Shown here: piece after piece, positions 22,356-34,488 of the stretch
Layout of the letters: the number at the start of each line of letters is the position of its first letter
How positions within the stretch are numbered: the first letter of the stretch is position 1
Source of the DNA: Delphinus delphis
Lineage: Eukaryota; Chordata; Mammalia; Artiodactyla; Delphinidae
DNA: 64,000 nt
Reading direction: 5' to 3'
Assembly: GCF_949987515.2 (NCBI RefSeq)
Contig: NC_082688.1
Span: 80,542,731-80,606,730 of the forward strand
Translations under genes and position numbers: made by a program
Notes under the pieces: generated by a model
Seen by the model: the letters and a program-made list of their open reading frames with translations, nothing else
The model's database searches: none
Told to the model about the DNA's origin: nothing

Positions 22356-22629
22356 AGATAAACGTGCAAGTTTATAAAGTAAGCAGAGGGGGGAAAAGTG
22401 TTACTAAAATCCTCTGGGAAAAAACAGAGCTCAGAAAACAAAGTCAACAGGATGTATGATTCAACAAATTTTCTTATGTCTTACATAAAGCCTCTGGAGA
22501 AAATGAATTCATAAAACAAGGTAAAAAGCATAAGTTACCAAAATCATTATCGACATCCTTAAAAATTACCACGAGTGAATTGTGAAAATGAGTAAGTCAC
22601 GGAAATTAGACTATAAAAATCAACACCTT

Positions 22630-22980
22630 GGGACTTCCCTGGTGGCGCAGTGGTTAAGAATCTGCCTGCCAATGCAGGGGAAACGGGTTCAACCCTGGTC
22701 CGGGAAGATCCCACAGGCCGCGGAGCAACTAAGCCCGTAGGCCACAACTACTGAGCCTGCGCTCTAGAGCCCACAAACCACAACTACTGAGCCCGTGTGC
22801 CACAACTACTGAAAGCCAAGCACCTAGAGCCCATGCTCCACAACAAGAGAAGCCACGGCAATGAGAAGCCTGCACACTGCAAAAAAGAGAAGCTCCCGCT
22901 CGCTGCAACTAGAGAAAAGCCCGTGCGCAGCAACGAGGACCCAATGCAGCCAAAAATATAATTAATTAATTAATTTTTTA
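22630..22980 (+). mobile_element. CHR SINE, group B
   Basis: TSD AAAAATCAACACCTT at 22615-22629 and AAAACTCAACACCTT at 22981-22995. Confidence 0.93.
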
Positions 22981-22995
22981 AAAACTCAACACCTT

Positions 22996-23773
22996 TAGCA
23001 TACTGACATATGGGGAAATTCTCTGTTCCCTTCTCTGGGAAAAAAAGCTCTGTGTAGTAAATGAGAGTGCTTCTCCAATAAGCAACCGAGTTGCCAGGCC
23101 ACAGGAATTCAGTTTACTCTTGTGTTCCATCCTATCACTCTCCACCCCCAAGAACTACTATCCTGGAACAGGTTCCAAGAGAATTCTTAGAATAGAAACA
23201 GACAAGAGCAAGAGATTCTAAAAATAATCCAGTAGAAACTCAAACATACATATCTCAAGTTCTTGAGTGGCAGGAAGCACCAGGTTATTCAATCTATACA
23301 ACCAAATTTTAACACCGATTTTAACCTCACCTCATTCAAAGTAAATTAAAGATGTGATAGATTTTAACAGGGGTAAGAAATGCTACTACATTTTTAACCT
23401 CTTTAAAAACAAAATCAGCAAAATACCATATAAAGCTTCCTAGATTATCTAAAGTGCAAGAATGGTCTAAAATTACTTGTAATAGAAGGAAAGTAAACCA
23501 GCAGAATAAACCAATTTGATTAAACTACAAAGACTGTCTCTGTAAAGGGACACTTTTAGAAAATGTTTTATTAACTGTTATTTTTTTCAAGGACTTTTTG
23601 TAGATAAGATACCTCAGTGAAAGAGCTGCATTTTCAAGTGTTCCAGAATTTCAGAATGAACTGGACATGGTTAACAGCCACCTGCACTTCTATTAAAGTT
23701 TACATAAGCAAATACCACAAACTCATAAGAGAACCCTACCTAACGTTAGACATTAAAAAGGCATAAAAAAAAT
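22996..23773. other. UBAP2 intron 1, unrecognised sequence
   Basis: No repeat family or exon identified. Confidence 0.45.
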
Positions 23774-23782
23774 ATTGTTGGG

Positions 23783-23899
23783 GGACTTCCCTGGCAGTCC
23801 AGTGGTTAAGACTGCGCTTCCAATCTGGGGGTGCGGGTTCTATCTCTGGCTGGGGAACTAGGATCCCACATGCCACGCAGAGCGGCCAAAAAAAAAAAA
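23783..23899 (+). mobile_element. CHR SINE, group C
   Basis: TSD ATTGTTGGG at 23774-23782 and 23900-23908. Confidence 0.91.
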
Positions 23900-24282
23900 A
23901 TTGTTGGGTAAAAATTTATCTACAAACCACGTAAACCCTAACAGAAAAACAAGGATACATCTGGTCATCCTGAGATGTTACAGAACACTTGTTGATAACA
24001 TGCTGAGAACTGTGAAGACTTTGGTGAAAGCACCAAGGGCTTTATTTAAGATAGTAAGTATCACAAAGTGTCAGCATTGGAAGGTACCTCTGAAACCAGG
24101 AGGTTCATAGAGTATTTCATCCACTGCATCAAGAAATAATTATATTCCAGAAACAGCAAAATAAATGTCTTTTTTTTTTTTCAAACAGAATATAATTAAC
24201 CCACACAACATGAATTACTTAATCAGCTAAGAGCTCAACTACTAAGAACAGAAACTAGTCTGCATGAAGAATGCTCACAGAG

Positions 24283-24410
24283 GGGACTTCCCTGGCGGTC
24301 CAGTGGTTTAGACTCCGTGCTTCCACTGCAGGGGGCACGGGTTCGATCCCTGGTCAGGGAACTAAGATCTCACATGCTGCATGGCGCAGCTCAAAAAAAA
24401 AAAAAAAAAA
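24283..24410 (+). mobile_element. CHR SINE, group C
   Basis: TSD AAGAATGCTCACAGAG at 24267-24282 and 24411-24426, identical. Young copy. Confidence 0.94.
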
Positions 24411-24569
24411 AAGAATGCTCACAGAGATGCTGTTCACTCGGTCCTTAGGCCAATGGGGCCAGGTCTGTCTTAGTTAGACTGGCAAGGATGGGTAGGAGGT
24501 CCTTCATCTGTATCAAAGACTCATTCACTCATTCTCAATAGCCTGAAACCATTAAGTAATGACAATAAT

Positions 24570-24812
24570 ATAGCAACAAATGCATACTGTTTACCAAGTG
24601 CCAGACACCACTGAAGTGCTTTACGCATACAGAATTAAGTCATTACCTTACCGACAACACTCTGAAATACATCCTAATACTACTCCTATTTTACAGACAG
24701 GAAATTAAGACATACAAAGATTCACAGCTAGTTAAGTGGTAAGGTCAAGATTCAAACCCAGGCCATCTGGCTCCACAGTCTGTGTTCTCACCCGCTATGC
24801 TATGCTGCAAGC
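24570..24812 (-). mobile_element. MIR, fairly complete
   Basis: Reads in reverse through TGTTTACCAAGTGCCAGACA, CTCCTATTTTACAGACAGG, CACAGCTAGTTAAGTGG and CGCTATGCTATGCTGC. The central core and both flanks of MIR are visible. Confidence 0.82.
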
Positions 24813-25014
24813 ATATATATCAATTACAGATATACAACAGACTCCAACTCAGCTTCCTCTTCTTTAAGACGGCATAACTACTGTTGGCGTCACCTTCATA
24901 ACTCATACCTGATGCAAAAGATCTGGTTCTGGGTCAGAATCTCACCTAGCTTCCCAGCCTTTCAGATACCCACAGGTGCTCCCTTGGTTGTCTATTGTAA
25001 TGTGTTTTGGGTTT

Positions 25015-25375
25015 TGGGTTTTTTTAATACATTTATTTTATTTATTTATTGCTTGGCTGCGTTGGGTCTTTGTTGCTGTGAGCGGGCTTTCTCTAGTTGT
25101 GGCGAGCAGGGGCTACTCTTCGTTGTGGTTCACAGGCTTCTCATTGCAGTGGCTTCTCTTGTTGCGGGGCACGGGCTCTAGGCGCGTGGGCTTCAGTAGT
25201 TGTGGCACGCAGGCTCAGTAGCTGTGGCTTGCGGGCTCTAGAGCGCAGGCTCGGTAGTTGTGGCCCACGGGCTTAGCTGCTCCACGGCATGTGGGATCTT
25301 CCCGGCCCAGGGCTCGAACCCGTGTCCCCTGCATTAGCAGGCGGATTCCTAACCACTGCACCACCAGGGAAGCCC
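25015..25375 (-). mobile_element. CHR SINE, group B
   Basis: Reverse long copy with (ATTT)n tail at 25030-25050 and head CACCACCAGGGAAGCCC at its right end. TSD unclear. Confidence 0.9.
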
Positions 25376-26095
25376 TGTTCTTGCTTTTTCTATTAAGAAA
25401 ATACCCATCATTCTCAACCTTTTTCTGCAGAGGAAATTCATTTTCTCATTCCTGCAGAGAACACTGATTTGTATTAAGAACCTCAACAAATTTGGGAAGC
25501 CCAAAGCAGCCAACAAGAGGAAGTCTACATCCCCAACTCAGGAGAGAGTAAGGCAGCTACAGTGCCAAGGAGTGCCAAGGAACTCTAGTATGAGACCCAA
25601 TTACACGCAACTAAACTTATTGTGCCCTGCGTGCCAGGAGCTGACCAAGCTGATACTTTTATTCTCCACAGCTGCTGAGGGCAAGGTCAGGCCTCTAGCA
25701 GTTGGTGGACAAGGTTAACTCCCCTACGCCCAGGCTTGGCTGACAATGTTATCTGCTATTCTGTACATATGATCTGCCCACAGAAAAGATGAGTGCTGAT
25801 GAACCCTTGAACATTATAGGACATCAAAAAGTATTTGGTATAGTCATATTTCTCTTTTAGGTTACCTAAGGTCAGGGGAGAAAAAGGATTTAACTGCCTA
25901 TGGCTGCTTCCTTACATCTGTCCCACTCCTACACTGCTATTTCTTGGCTCTAAACCCTATCTTTAACCAAGACCCTAGTTCAGTAGCTATCTTATGATTC
26001 TTTGCCCTCCTATCCCTTAGAAGCCCCTCGTTGTTCATGACCAGTCTTAATCCCTTCTTCTAACAGCCCTTTCTCTCAAAAAAGGTAGGGAAGGG
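25376..26095. other. UBAP2 intron 1, unrecognised sequence
   Basis: No repeat family identified. A 10-base direct duplication (AGTGCCAAGG, at 25561-25581) is visible. Confidence 0.45.
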
Positions 26096-26232
26096 GGTTT
26101 CAGACTTCCAGTGGTTATGACTCCACGCTTCCAATGCAGGGGGAGTGAGTTTGATCCTTGGTCGGGGAACTAGGATCCCACATGCCTTGCAGCATGGCCA
26201 AAAAAAATCTTAAAAAAAAAAAAAAGAAAAAA
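26096..26232 (+). mobile_element. CHR SINE, group C, degraded head
   Basis: CCAGTGGTTATGACTCCACG and GGGGAACTAGGATCCCACAT identify it. The CCCTGG part of the head is lost. Confidence 0.8.
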
Positions 26233-26744
26233 TTTTTTTTAAAGGGAGGGGGCTTGGAGGGGGTACCTATACTATACGGCATTTCAGAAGACCTACAAGT
26301 TGTAATACTGTACTTTTTATTTAGATTGCAATCAAACAAGCACTCTCCAAATACCAAGATGTTACATTCATTAGAGGGTTACTACACCATAGACAAAGAC
26401 TAGTAAAGGGTCTAGTTTTTTTTAATTTAAAAAAAAAAAAACTTACACTGGAACTAGATTAAAATAGAATTTCTATAAATCATCCACTTACCAGAATATA
26501 TTAATGGCTTTCTTATAAATCCAGTAATAATTCTTGCTAAACACACTCACACACACTTTTTTTTCTTGCTCTACGTATATCAGATTCTGTTTACCTTCCT
26601 GTGTGTTATTCTCTGGTCTTGCTCCCCCAGAATTAGTACCCACCCACATATACAGTGACACATCCAGAGTTTGCTTTCTGCTTTCAGCCTCCATTTCTGA
26701 AACCTTCTAAGCTCCTCACAGGCTCTGGCAACAAGGAATTACTA

Positions 26745-26861
26745 TATACCTATTATCTTTAATAACCTCTAATAAAATATAACCTGCAAAAATACTGAAC
26801 CACTGTGCTGAATTTAACACAATATTGTAAAGCTACTATACTTCAATTAAAAAAAAAAGAA
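26745..26861 (+). mobile_element. Short L1 3' insertion (about 117 bp)
   Basis: Ends in GTAAAGCTACTATACTTCAA and an A tail. TSD AAGGAATTACTA at 26733-26744 and 26862-26873. Confidence 0.8.
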
Positions 26862-27129
26862 AAGGAATTACTAGATAACTATGCTATTATCTCCTGCCAT
26901 GTTCTGATCCTGTGGTTGCACAGTGGGCCTAAGGAACCAATAGAATGGTGAAACAAGTAAAGGAGGAGCCCAGAAAAACTGCTGCTCCATGAAAACACCA
27001 GAATGTCAACCCAGGTTTGTCAGCTTACTTATTAGCTAAAAGTGCCTTTCTATCCATGTCCGGTTCTTAACAGTGATGGTATCTCCAGAAGCATCGGGAA
27101 TTTCCCATCATCAAATAAACAAAGTTTAA

Positions 27130-27300
27130 GACTCTGGAATAGTGGATCACCAACCATCACCACCCCTCATTGCATAGTACAATCACTTGAGCAACTTCTA
27201 AAAAATGAAACCAGGTCCTATTAAAATCAGGCTGCTCAGAATAGGTAAAACCCAAACATCAGTATTCTTTTTTAAAAGTTCTCCAAGCAGTTTCTAAAAA
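27130..27300 (+). mobile_element. MER5-like hAT relic
   Basis: CAATCACTTGAGCAACTTCT, AACCAGGTCCTATTAAAATC and AAAAGTTCTCCAAGCAGTTT follow the MER5 layout. Confidence 0.5.
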
Positions 27301-27862
27301 GTTAAACAAAGACTTACCATATGACCAAGCAATTCCAATCCTAGGTACATACCCAAAAGAATTGAAAACATATATTCACCCAGAAATGTGCACATGTGTT
27401 CATAAGCAGTATTAGTCATAACAGCCAGAAAGTAGAAACAACCCAATGATGAATGGATAAACAAAATGTGACATAACCACACAATAAAGTATTATCCATA
27501 TTATTCAAGTACTGAAAGGAATAAAATTTCTGATAAAAACTACAACATGGATGAAACTTGAAAATGTTATGCTAAGTGAAAGAAGCCAGTCACAAAAGAT
27601 CACATATGTATACTGTATTATTCCATTTATATGTAATTTCCAGAAGAGGCAAATCCATAGAGCCAGAAAGTAGATCAGTAGATGGGATCAGGAGAGAATG
27701 GATAGATGCTAATGGGAATGGGGGGCTTCTTTTTGGGGTGATGAAAATGTTCTAGAAATAGTGATGTTTGCACAACCTTGTGAATATACTAAAAACCACT
27801 GAATTGCATACTTTAAAAGGATGAATTTTATGGTATATAAATTATATATCTATTTTTAAAAG
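27301..27862 (+). mobile_element. Old L1 3' region
   Basis: ACCAAGCAATTCCAATCCTA, TGGATGAAACTTGAAAATGT and ACCACTGAATTGCATACTTT are older L1 landmarks. A younger L1 is inserted at its end. Confidence 0.8.
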
Positions 27863-27875
27863 ACAAAGCTCTCCA

Positions 27876-29003
27876 CTTAAAAGCTTTTGCACAGCAAAGG
27901 AAACCATAAACAAGACGAAAAGACAACCCTCAGAATGGGAGAAAATATTTGCAAACGAATCAACAAACGATTAATCTCCAAAATATACAAGCAGCTCATA
28001 CAGCTCAATATCAAAAAAACAAACAACCCAATCTAAAAATAGGCAGAAGACCTAAATAGACATTTCTCCAAAGAAGACATACAGATGGCCAAGAAACACA
28101 TGAAAAGATGCTCAACATCACTAATTATTAGAGAAATGCAAATCAAAACTACAATGAGGTATCACCTCACAACGGTCAGAATGGCCATCACCAAAAAATC
28201 TACAAACAAATGCTGGAGAGGGTGTGGAGAAAAGGGAACCCTCATACACTGTTGGTGGGAATGTAAATTGATACGACCACTATGGAAAACAGTATGGAGG
28301 GTCCTTAAAAAACTAAAAACAGAACATATGACCCAACAATCCCGCTACTGGGCATATACCCAGAGCAAAAAAACACACGCACCCCAGATGTTCAGAGCAG
28401 CACTATTTACAACAGCCAGGACATGGAAGCAACCTAAATGTCCATCAACAGAGGAATGGATAAAGAAGATGTGGTACATACATACAATGGAATATTACTC
28501 AGCCATAGAAAGGAACGAAACTGGGTCATTTGTACAGACCTGGATGGACCTAGAGAGTGTTATACAGAGTAAAGTAAGTCAGAAACAGAAAAGCAAATAT
28601 CATATAATAACGCATGTATGTAGAATCTAGAAAAATGGTACAGATGAACCTGTTTGCAAAGCAGAAACAGAGACACAGACAAAGAGAACAAATGTATGGG
28701 GAACAAACGTATGGATACCAAGGGGGAAAGGGGTGGGGGGGGAGGAATTGGGAGACTGGGATTGACACATATACATTACAGATACTATGTATAAAATAGA
28801 CATCTAATGGGAACATACTGTATAGCACAGGGAACTCTACCTAATGTCCTGTGGTAACCTAAATGGGAGGGAAGTCCAAAAGGGAGGGGATATCTGTATG
28901 TGTATGGCTGATTCATTTTGTTGTGCAGTGGAGGCTAACACAACATTGTCAAGCAACCATACTCCAATAAAAATTAATTAAAAAACAAAAACAAAAAAAC
29001 CCC
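27876..29003 (+). mobile_element. 5'-truncated young L1 (about 1.1 kb)
   Basis: Starts in ORF2 near AGCTTTTGCACAGCAAAGGA. An open frame at 28085-28630 encodes the L1 ORF2 C-terminus ([38 protein letters not shown]), normally the Cys-rich end of the reverse-transcriptase protein, and is then followed by 3' UTR and A-rich tail. TSD ACAAAGCTCTCCA at 27863-27875 and ACAAGCTCTCCA at 29004-29015. It cannot encode an active enzyme because the catalytic part is missing. Confidence 0.92.
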
Positions 29004-29054
29004 ACAAGCTCTCCATATTTCTAATGTGCAGCCAGGATGTCAAGCCACCACTCT

Positions 29055-29207
29055 GGAACAGCGGCCCTCAAAGTGTGGTGTCTGGACCAGCAGCATCAGC
29101 ATCACCGGAGAACTTGTCACAAATGCAAATTCCAAGGTCATCCCAGACCTAGTGAATCAGAAATGTTTAAACAAGGCTTGATGAACAATAAAATTTGAGA
29201 ATTGCTG
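29055..29207 (+). mobile_element. MER5A-like hAT element
   Basis: CAGCGGCCCTCAAAGTGTGG, GACCAGCAGCATCAGCATCA and TTTGAGAATTGCTG match the familiar MER5A element. The TSD is eroded. Confidence 0.8.
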
Positions 29208-29798
29208 CCCTCAAAGAAACTTAGATGAAAACTTTGATCCAACTGGTTCAAATGGAAAGGTGAGAAAGCTGCAAAAAGCATAATTTTGCTTTATTATTTT
29301 ACTGTATGACTGTGTAACAGTCATACAAAGTTCCAAAAAACACTGAAAAGTGGGAAAAAATAAAACCACCACCTACAGTTCCACCACCCCAAAATAACTA
29401 CTGTTAATAGTTTAGTGAATAGCCTTCCAGTGTTTTCACTTGTTTTGCATCATTGTAATCCACAAGAAATGACTATATTGTACTTTTATCACAGAACATT
29501 AACATATAAACTATTATGGAAAAGCAAGGTAGCATAATAATTAGCACCTCAATTACACTATTCAGCTGAGAAGTTGGATATATTATGGGAATATGAAAGA
29601 AAATTCTTTAGGGGCCAAAATGTTTTTGGCTCCAAGCTTTTTTGATATAATTGCCTTCTAAAATGCAATACTTCTCTTCCTTGGCAAATACAGTACAATA
29701 AACATGATTTAACTGTTTCTGATTCTACATCAGTTATTTTAGCCACATGATGGGTAATGGGAGGAATTAGTATGAACTATTCTAACTCCAGGACATAC

Positions 29799-29960
29799 CT
29801 AGGAACTTACTTTCCTAAATAAATTCATTGTATCATCATCCTTCTTGTCCTTGGCCTCTTTCTCAAAAGTGGCAGCATTGACATATGTGCATGGCTTCTG
29901 GGCAGCATAGTATGGCCACATTCCAAAAATAATTTCTGAACCCAACGACAATACAATCTT
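29799..29960 (-). pseudogene. Coding-like minus-strand fragment, unidentified
   Basis: The minus strand is open for 53 codons from just after a TGA (29961-29963) to a TAG (29799-29801). It includes the peptides FGMWPYYAAQKPCTYVNAAT and FEKEAKDKKDDDT. Upstream of the TGA the same frame stays open (KNNADDFKTNDKETA) into a long G run. A donor-like GTAAGT sits at 29805-29810. It resembles a decayed coding sequence but I cannot name a parent gene. It could also be chance. Confidence 0.25.
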
Positions 29961-30031
29961 TCAGGCTGTTTCCTTGTCATTTGTTTTAAAATCATCTGCA
30001 TTGTTTTTAATCACTGATTCGCTGTCTTTGC

Positions 30032-30056
30032 GGGGGGGGGGGGGGGGGCCGGGGGG
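30032..30056 (+). repeat. G homopolymer run
   Basis: Seventeen G, then CC, then six G. Such a run is unstable and prone to sequencing error. It could also form a G-quadruplex. Confidence 0.9.
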
Positions 30057-30227
30057 CAAGACGACTTTCCACCCAAGCCTTACACAGAGTAAACCCTCAA
30101 TGCTTCTTGATTTTCCCCAGGTTGTTCTATGGTAGCTTGAATGATTAAGAGACAACCACTGATTCACTGATGTTAGCATGCATTATATCAAGCATCAAAA
30201 AAAAAAAAAAACAGAAAAGAAAAGAGA

Positions 30228-30340
30228 GGGACTTCCCTGGTGGTCCAGTGGGTAAAACTCCATGCTCCCAATGCAGGGGGCCCGGGTTCAATCCCTGGTC
30301 GGGGAACTAGATCCTGCATGCATGCCACAACTAAGAGTAA
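30228..30340 (+). mobile_element. CHR SINE, group E, 3'-truncated
   Basis: Good head and CATGCATGCCACAACTAAGA, then unrelated sequence. An A run sits just before it (30197-30210), on the wrong side to be its own tail. Confidence 0.85.
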
Positions 30341-30737
30341 TAAATCGCCAACTGAATGTTCCCATCTCAAATTCTCCTATCCCTAACTTTAGTTTGACTT
30401 GGCTCTTCCACAACCATGTTCAGCTGCATTTAACCCCACCTATCCTCTCGCGAGAATCAAGTGAAGTCTCAGAGTCACTAGAACAGGATAGACGTAATGC
30501 CAATAGTCTTAGTCTGTGATGAAGACTGAGACATATTTTTGTAAATTTTTTGCCTTCACACCCTCACTCCCATTCTGCCACCACCCTCCAGCTCCACATC
30601 CATCAGAGCAAGATTAACTTCTTGCTAGTTGCTCCATCCCAAGGCCTTCATAGGGAAAGGGATAAGCAAGGAAGTCGCCTTCTCCCTTTGGGTTATTTAT
30701 TTCCTCTTCCTGAGACCCAGTCAGAAAGGGGAAGGTG

Positions 30738-31080
30738 GGGCTTCCCTGGTGGCGCAGTGGTTGAGAATCCACCTGCCAATGCAGGGGACACGGGTCCAAG
30801 CCCTGGTCCAGGAAGATCCCACACGCTGCGGAGCAACTAAGTCCGTGCTCCCCAACTACTGAGCCTGCACTCTAGAGCCCATGATCCACAACTATTGAAG
30901 CCTGCATGCCTAGAGACTGTGCTCCGCAATGAGAAGCCACAGCAATGAGAAGCCTGCGCACTGCAACCAAGAGTAGCCCACGCTAGCCGCAACTAGAGAA
31001 AGCCCGTGTGCAGCAGTGAAGACCCAACACAGTCAAAAATAAATAAATAAAATAAATAAATTTATTTTAAAAAAAAAGAA
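30738..31080 (+). mobile_element. CHR SINE, group B
   Basis: TSD AGAAAGGGGAAGGTG at 30723-30737 and 31081-31095, identical. Confidence 0.94.
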
Positions 31081-31219
31081 AGAAAGGGGAAGGTGTCGAG
31101 CTATATAGGCTAATCTATCTTACCAATCTTGGGGATACAAGTTCAATAAGCCAAGTCTTTCTTTTAGTGAAGTCATATTGACCAGAACCAGTTACAAAGA
31201 TCAAGAATCAAAGATTTTC

Positions 31220-31489
31220 AGGATTTCCCTGGTGGTCCAGTGATTAAGAATCCGCCTTCCAATGCAGGGGACATGGGTTTGATCCCTGGTTGGGGAACTA
31301 AGATCCCACATGCTGCGGGGCAACTAAGCCTGCACCACAACTACTGAGCCCAGGCGTGCCTCAATTGCAGAGCCCACACACTCTGGAACCCACACACCAC
31401 AACTACAGCGCCCACGCGCCGCAACGAAAGACCCCGCGTGCTGCAACGAAGACCCGACACAGCCAAAAATAAAATTTTTTAAAAAATTA
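31220..31489 (+). mobile_element. CHR SINE, group D
   Basis: TSD AAGAATCAAAGATTTT at 31204-31219 and 31490-31505, identical. Confidence 0.93.
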
Positions 31490-31872
31490 AAGAATCAAAG
31501 ATTTTTGATTCTTGATACTCTAAGCTAAAACATTATCTTAAACTGTAATATCAGTTTAACTCTTGCTTCTTATTTTCAAGCACAGAAAAGCCGTAACAAT
31601 ACTCAACACAGGAAAATCTCCAAACTCCCCAAGATGTGAAAAGAACTTCAGGAAATAGCCCTATTCAACAACACTCAAAATGTTACCTAGTTCAACTCCT
31701 AATCACTTAAAAGTTTTAATCCATTATCTCACATTAATTTATTGTTTTGGTTTTGGGGCAAAGCGGCATCTCTGCTAACCCCTCTCACATAGTAATCACT
31801 TTTACTGCCAAAAGTGATTAAATCCCAACTATACTTTCACAACAGACAAAACTTTACAAATTTTCAATTCTT

Positions 31873-31914
31873 TTTATTTTTTTAATTGAAGCTTAGTTGA
31901 TTTACAATATTACA
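31873..31914 (-). mobile_element. Ultra-short L1 insertion (about 42 bp)
   Basis: Reverse copy of the L1 tail (TTAATTGAAGCTTAGTTGAT). TSD TTACAAATTTTCAATTCTT at 31854-31872 and TTACAAATCTTCAATTCTT at 31915-31933. Confidence 0.75.
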
Positions 31915-31933
31915 TTACAAATCTTCAATTCTT

Positions 31934-32620
31934 ACTGAAGACATAAAATATTTCAAGTACTCTCATTTTTCACATCTCTGCACAAATCATTTAAACATTT
32001 GGCACTCAATTGTTACAAATACACAAATATTTCACAATTGATGTAAAAGGTTCAGTATATCCATTACTAAGCTATTTGAAAACAGCTATATCATAAGCCA
32101 AAAATATAAACACTGATTTTTTAAGTACTTCACACCCACAGCTTTTCATTACAGTTCTTCAGCTTTCCTCATATATTCAAGATATAAAGTCTTGAACTGC
32201 TTGGCTTTTTTTTTTTTTTTTTACAGCATATTTGTTTTATTCTAATGGCATCCTTATTATTGTTTCACTCATGCCAAAAGCAACTTTTTAAAAAATGTCA
32301 GTTACCTGAAGAATGTATCCATCAAAACATAGTCACACAATCCATTTAAATGTTACCACACCTGTCACTTATGCACCAGGCTCAGTTTTCATTCAAACCA
32401 AATACAAAATTCCTTAATAAGGAACTCTCCTACGACTACATTGAGAAAATATTCCATACCCTTTTCCTTCTCACAAGGATGTGCATCAAAACCTGTTCAA
32501 CTATTCTATACATCCAGATTAATTTCAAAAACAATGGCTTAGAAAAATTATCTTCCATGTACTCTTGGAAACTGCATGTAATTGTAAGCAATGACTACAT
32601 AAACTATATTTCTCAAAAAG
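31934..32620. other. UBAP2 intron 1, unrecognised sequence
   Basis: AT-rich with a T run at 32205-32222. No exon identified. Confidence 0.45.
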
Positions 32621-32900
32621 AATACACTCACTGCCTCCATTTCCTCACTAAACAACTCCTTAACTTTCAGTCTGCTTTCCACCACCCTACCACTGCAACA
32701 GAAGGAAAGATACTATTTCCCCAGGTCACCACTGACCTCCACATAATTGTCGAATATTTCTTGTTCTCATTCTTTCACCTGTCTCTGGCATACAACACAT
32801 TGTATAACTTTTTCCCTTGGTTTTTAAGACACTACACCATCTTAGTTCTTTTGTTCTCAAATCCTAAGCGGCATCCCATCTTTCTCCCACCGCTGAAACA
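32621..32900 (+). mobile_element. Ancient LINE (L2/CR1-like) reverse-transcriptase relic
   Basis: The translation QLLNFQSAFHHPTTATEG then VTTDLHIIV and HLSLAYNTLYNF lines up with the QSGFRP, TND and D-AFDT segments of CR1/L2-type reverse transcriptases. The 206-codon open frame at 32350-32970 contains it. Highly decayed; catalytic residues are lost. Confidence 0.45.
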
Positions 32901-33890
32901 ACAAAATTGTTCAATTCTTAAGCACGTTCTCTCTTCTCACAGAAATTTTATACCCTACTGGCATCAATAATTACCTCCAACTTCAAAGCAAAAGCTAAAG
33001 ACTATGTCTCTCCAGAGATTCAGCCTCCAGGTAACTGCCTATTAGATCGCTACATCTATAATGGAATTCATCCAAAACTGCCTCATTTGAAGATTTCCAA
33101 AATTTTCCAAGTAACCAACAGCATTTTTCAAGTGTTCCAGAGCTCAAAACCTTTAAGCCATTCTTTTAGTGCACCATTTCTTCCTATACCCATATTCAAG
33201 TAATAAAGGATTTAAGGCCTTAAATCTATGCCTTCCTTTACATTCTCTCTGCCATCAACTTTCTACAGGTACCTGAATTAAGGGTCACTGTACTTAAAGC
33301 CTCAAAGGTTCTAAGAATTTCTAAGGTATCTGTATCAACCAGAATATCAATAATTGTCTCTTCTCTACTTCACTGAAATGTCACACCCTTATTTATCTGT
33401 CTGAACTATCTTAATTATGAAACTGATGTCAAAGTGGAATGTTTAATCTTTTAGAATACTGCTTAATGCTAACTGTTAAACTCCATCAACTTCTGTTCAC
33501 AAACCACCAACCACCACAAATACAAGGTCTTTATTCCTTTCTGATCCCTACACTTGTCATTCTCCCAAATTGCACCTGTTTTTTTGTTTTGTTTTGTTTT
33601 TTGCCTCCAACCTCCACAGACATGTTTTCTCAACAGCATACTGAACATAACACCCATTTTCTCATTTTCTGTCCTTGGAAAATCACAGGCTTGGAAGTCG
33701 CAAAAATTACTAGATTAAGCAACCTTGACCACTTTACTCTTTCTCAAGTCTGTGAGGAGCACCAAAGAAGATAATGTACCTCAGATGCTTAGCCTAGATC
33801 CTAATCGCTACCATAAAGGGTAGCAACTATCAGATTAATGTACACTGACCACTTTCTTTTCTGTTGATTCTATTTCAAAATACTGTCAAT
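32901..33890. other. UBAP2 intron 1, unrecognised sequence
   Basis: Possibly more ancient LINE sequence. A 111-codon open frame at 33439-33774 has no domain that I recognise. Confidence 0.4.
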
Positions 33891-33894
33891 TTAT

Positions 33895-34025
33895 TCAAAC
33901 AATTCAAATAACTTTACTGTGGTATAATGAGTAGTTCACCCTTCTTAAGTGTACAATTCAATGATTTTTAGAATTTACGAAGCTGTACAACTATCACCAC
34001 GGCCAACTCTCACTCCAACACCCAT
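33895..34025 (-). mobile_element. Old L1 3' UTR fragment
   Basis: AAGTGTACAATTCAATGATT and GCTGTACAACTATCACCACG are reversed old L1 3' UTR landmarks. Confidence 0.6.
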
Positions 34026-34488
34026 TTTCTCATTTTCTGTCCTTCAATGTAAACAGCAATTACTCTTTACTTGACATCCATAATAACTCCATGGTGTTTT
34101 AGGGTCACTTAACGATATACTAAACAGCCCTACTTAATAGCAGCTTGAGTTCTTAGTGTAATTTTATAGGCTTCCTGGTCATTTCTTTGTCCTACAGATG
34201 GCTAGACCGTCAGAGTATATAAATTGGTTCATGGTAAGCTAGCTACATCCCATTACAGCTAGGATCTTTCGATAAAGTGAGATAAGCATTAGAACAATTA
34301 AACAGCTCAAACTGCCTTTAAAAAAATGAAAGTTCTTCTGTGATAATAAAATAGTAAATGGTCTGCTTTAGCTAACAAGGATTTTATTCCTGTTACCAAC
34401 ACCTGGATTGTTCTGTAATATACAGGGGTATTTTTTCCACCATTACCTTAGCACACCCAGTCACAAGGAATTAAAAAGGTACTAAATA

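Noticed and set aside
28085..28630. 181-codon open frame as a host gene
   Set aside because: The protein is clearly the C-terminus of L1 ORF2 within a truncated L1 bounded by a TSD.
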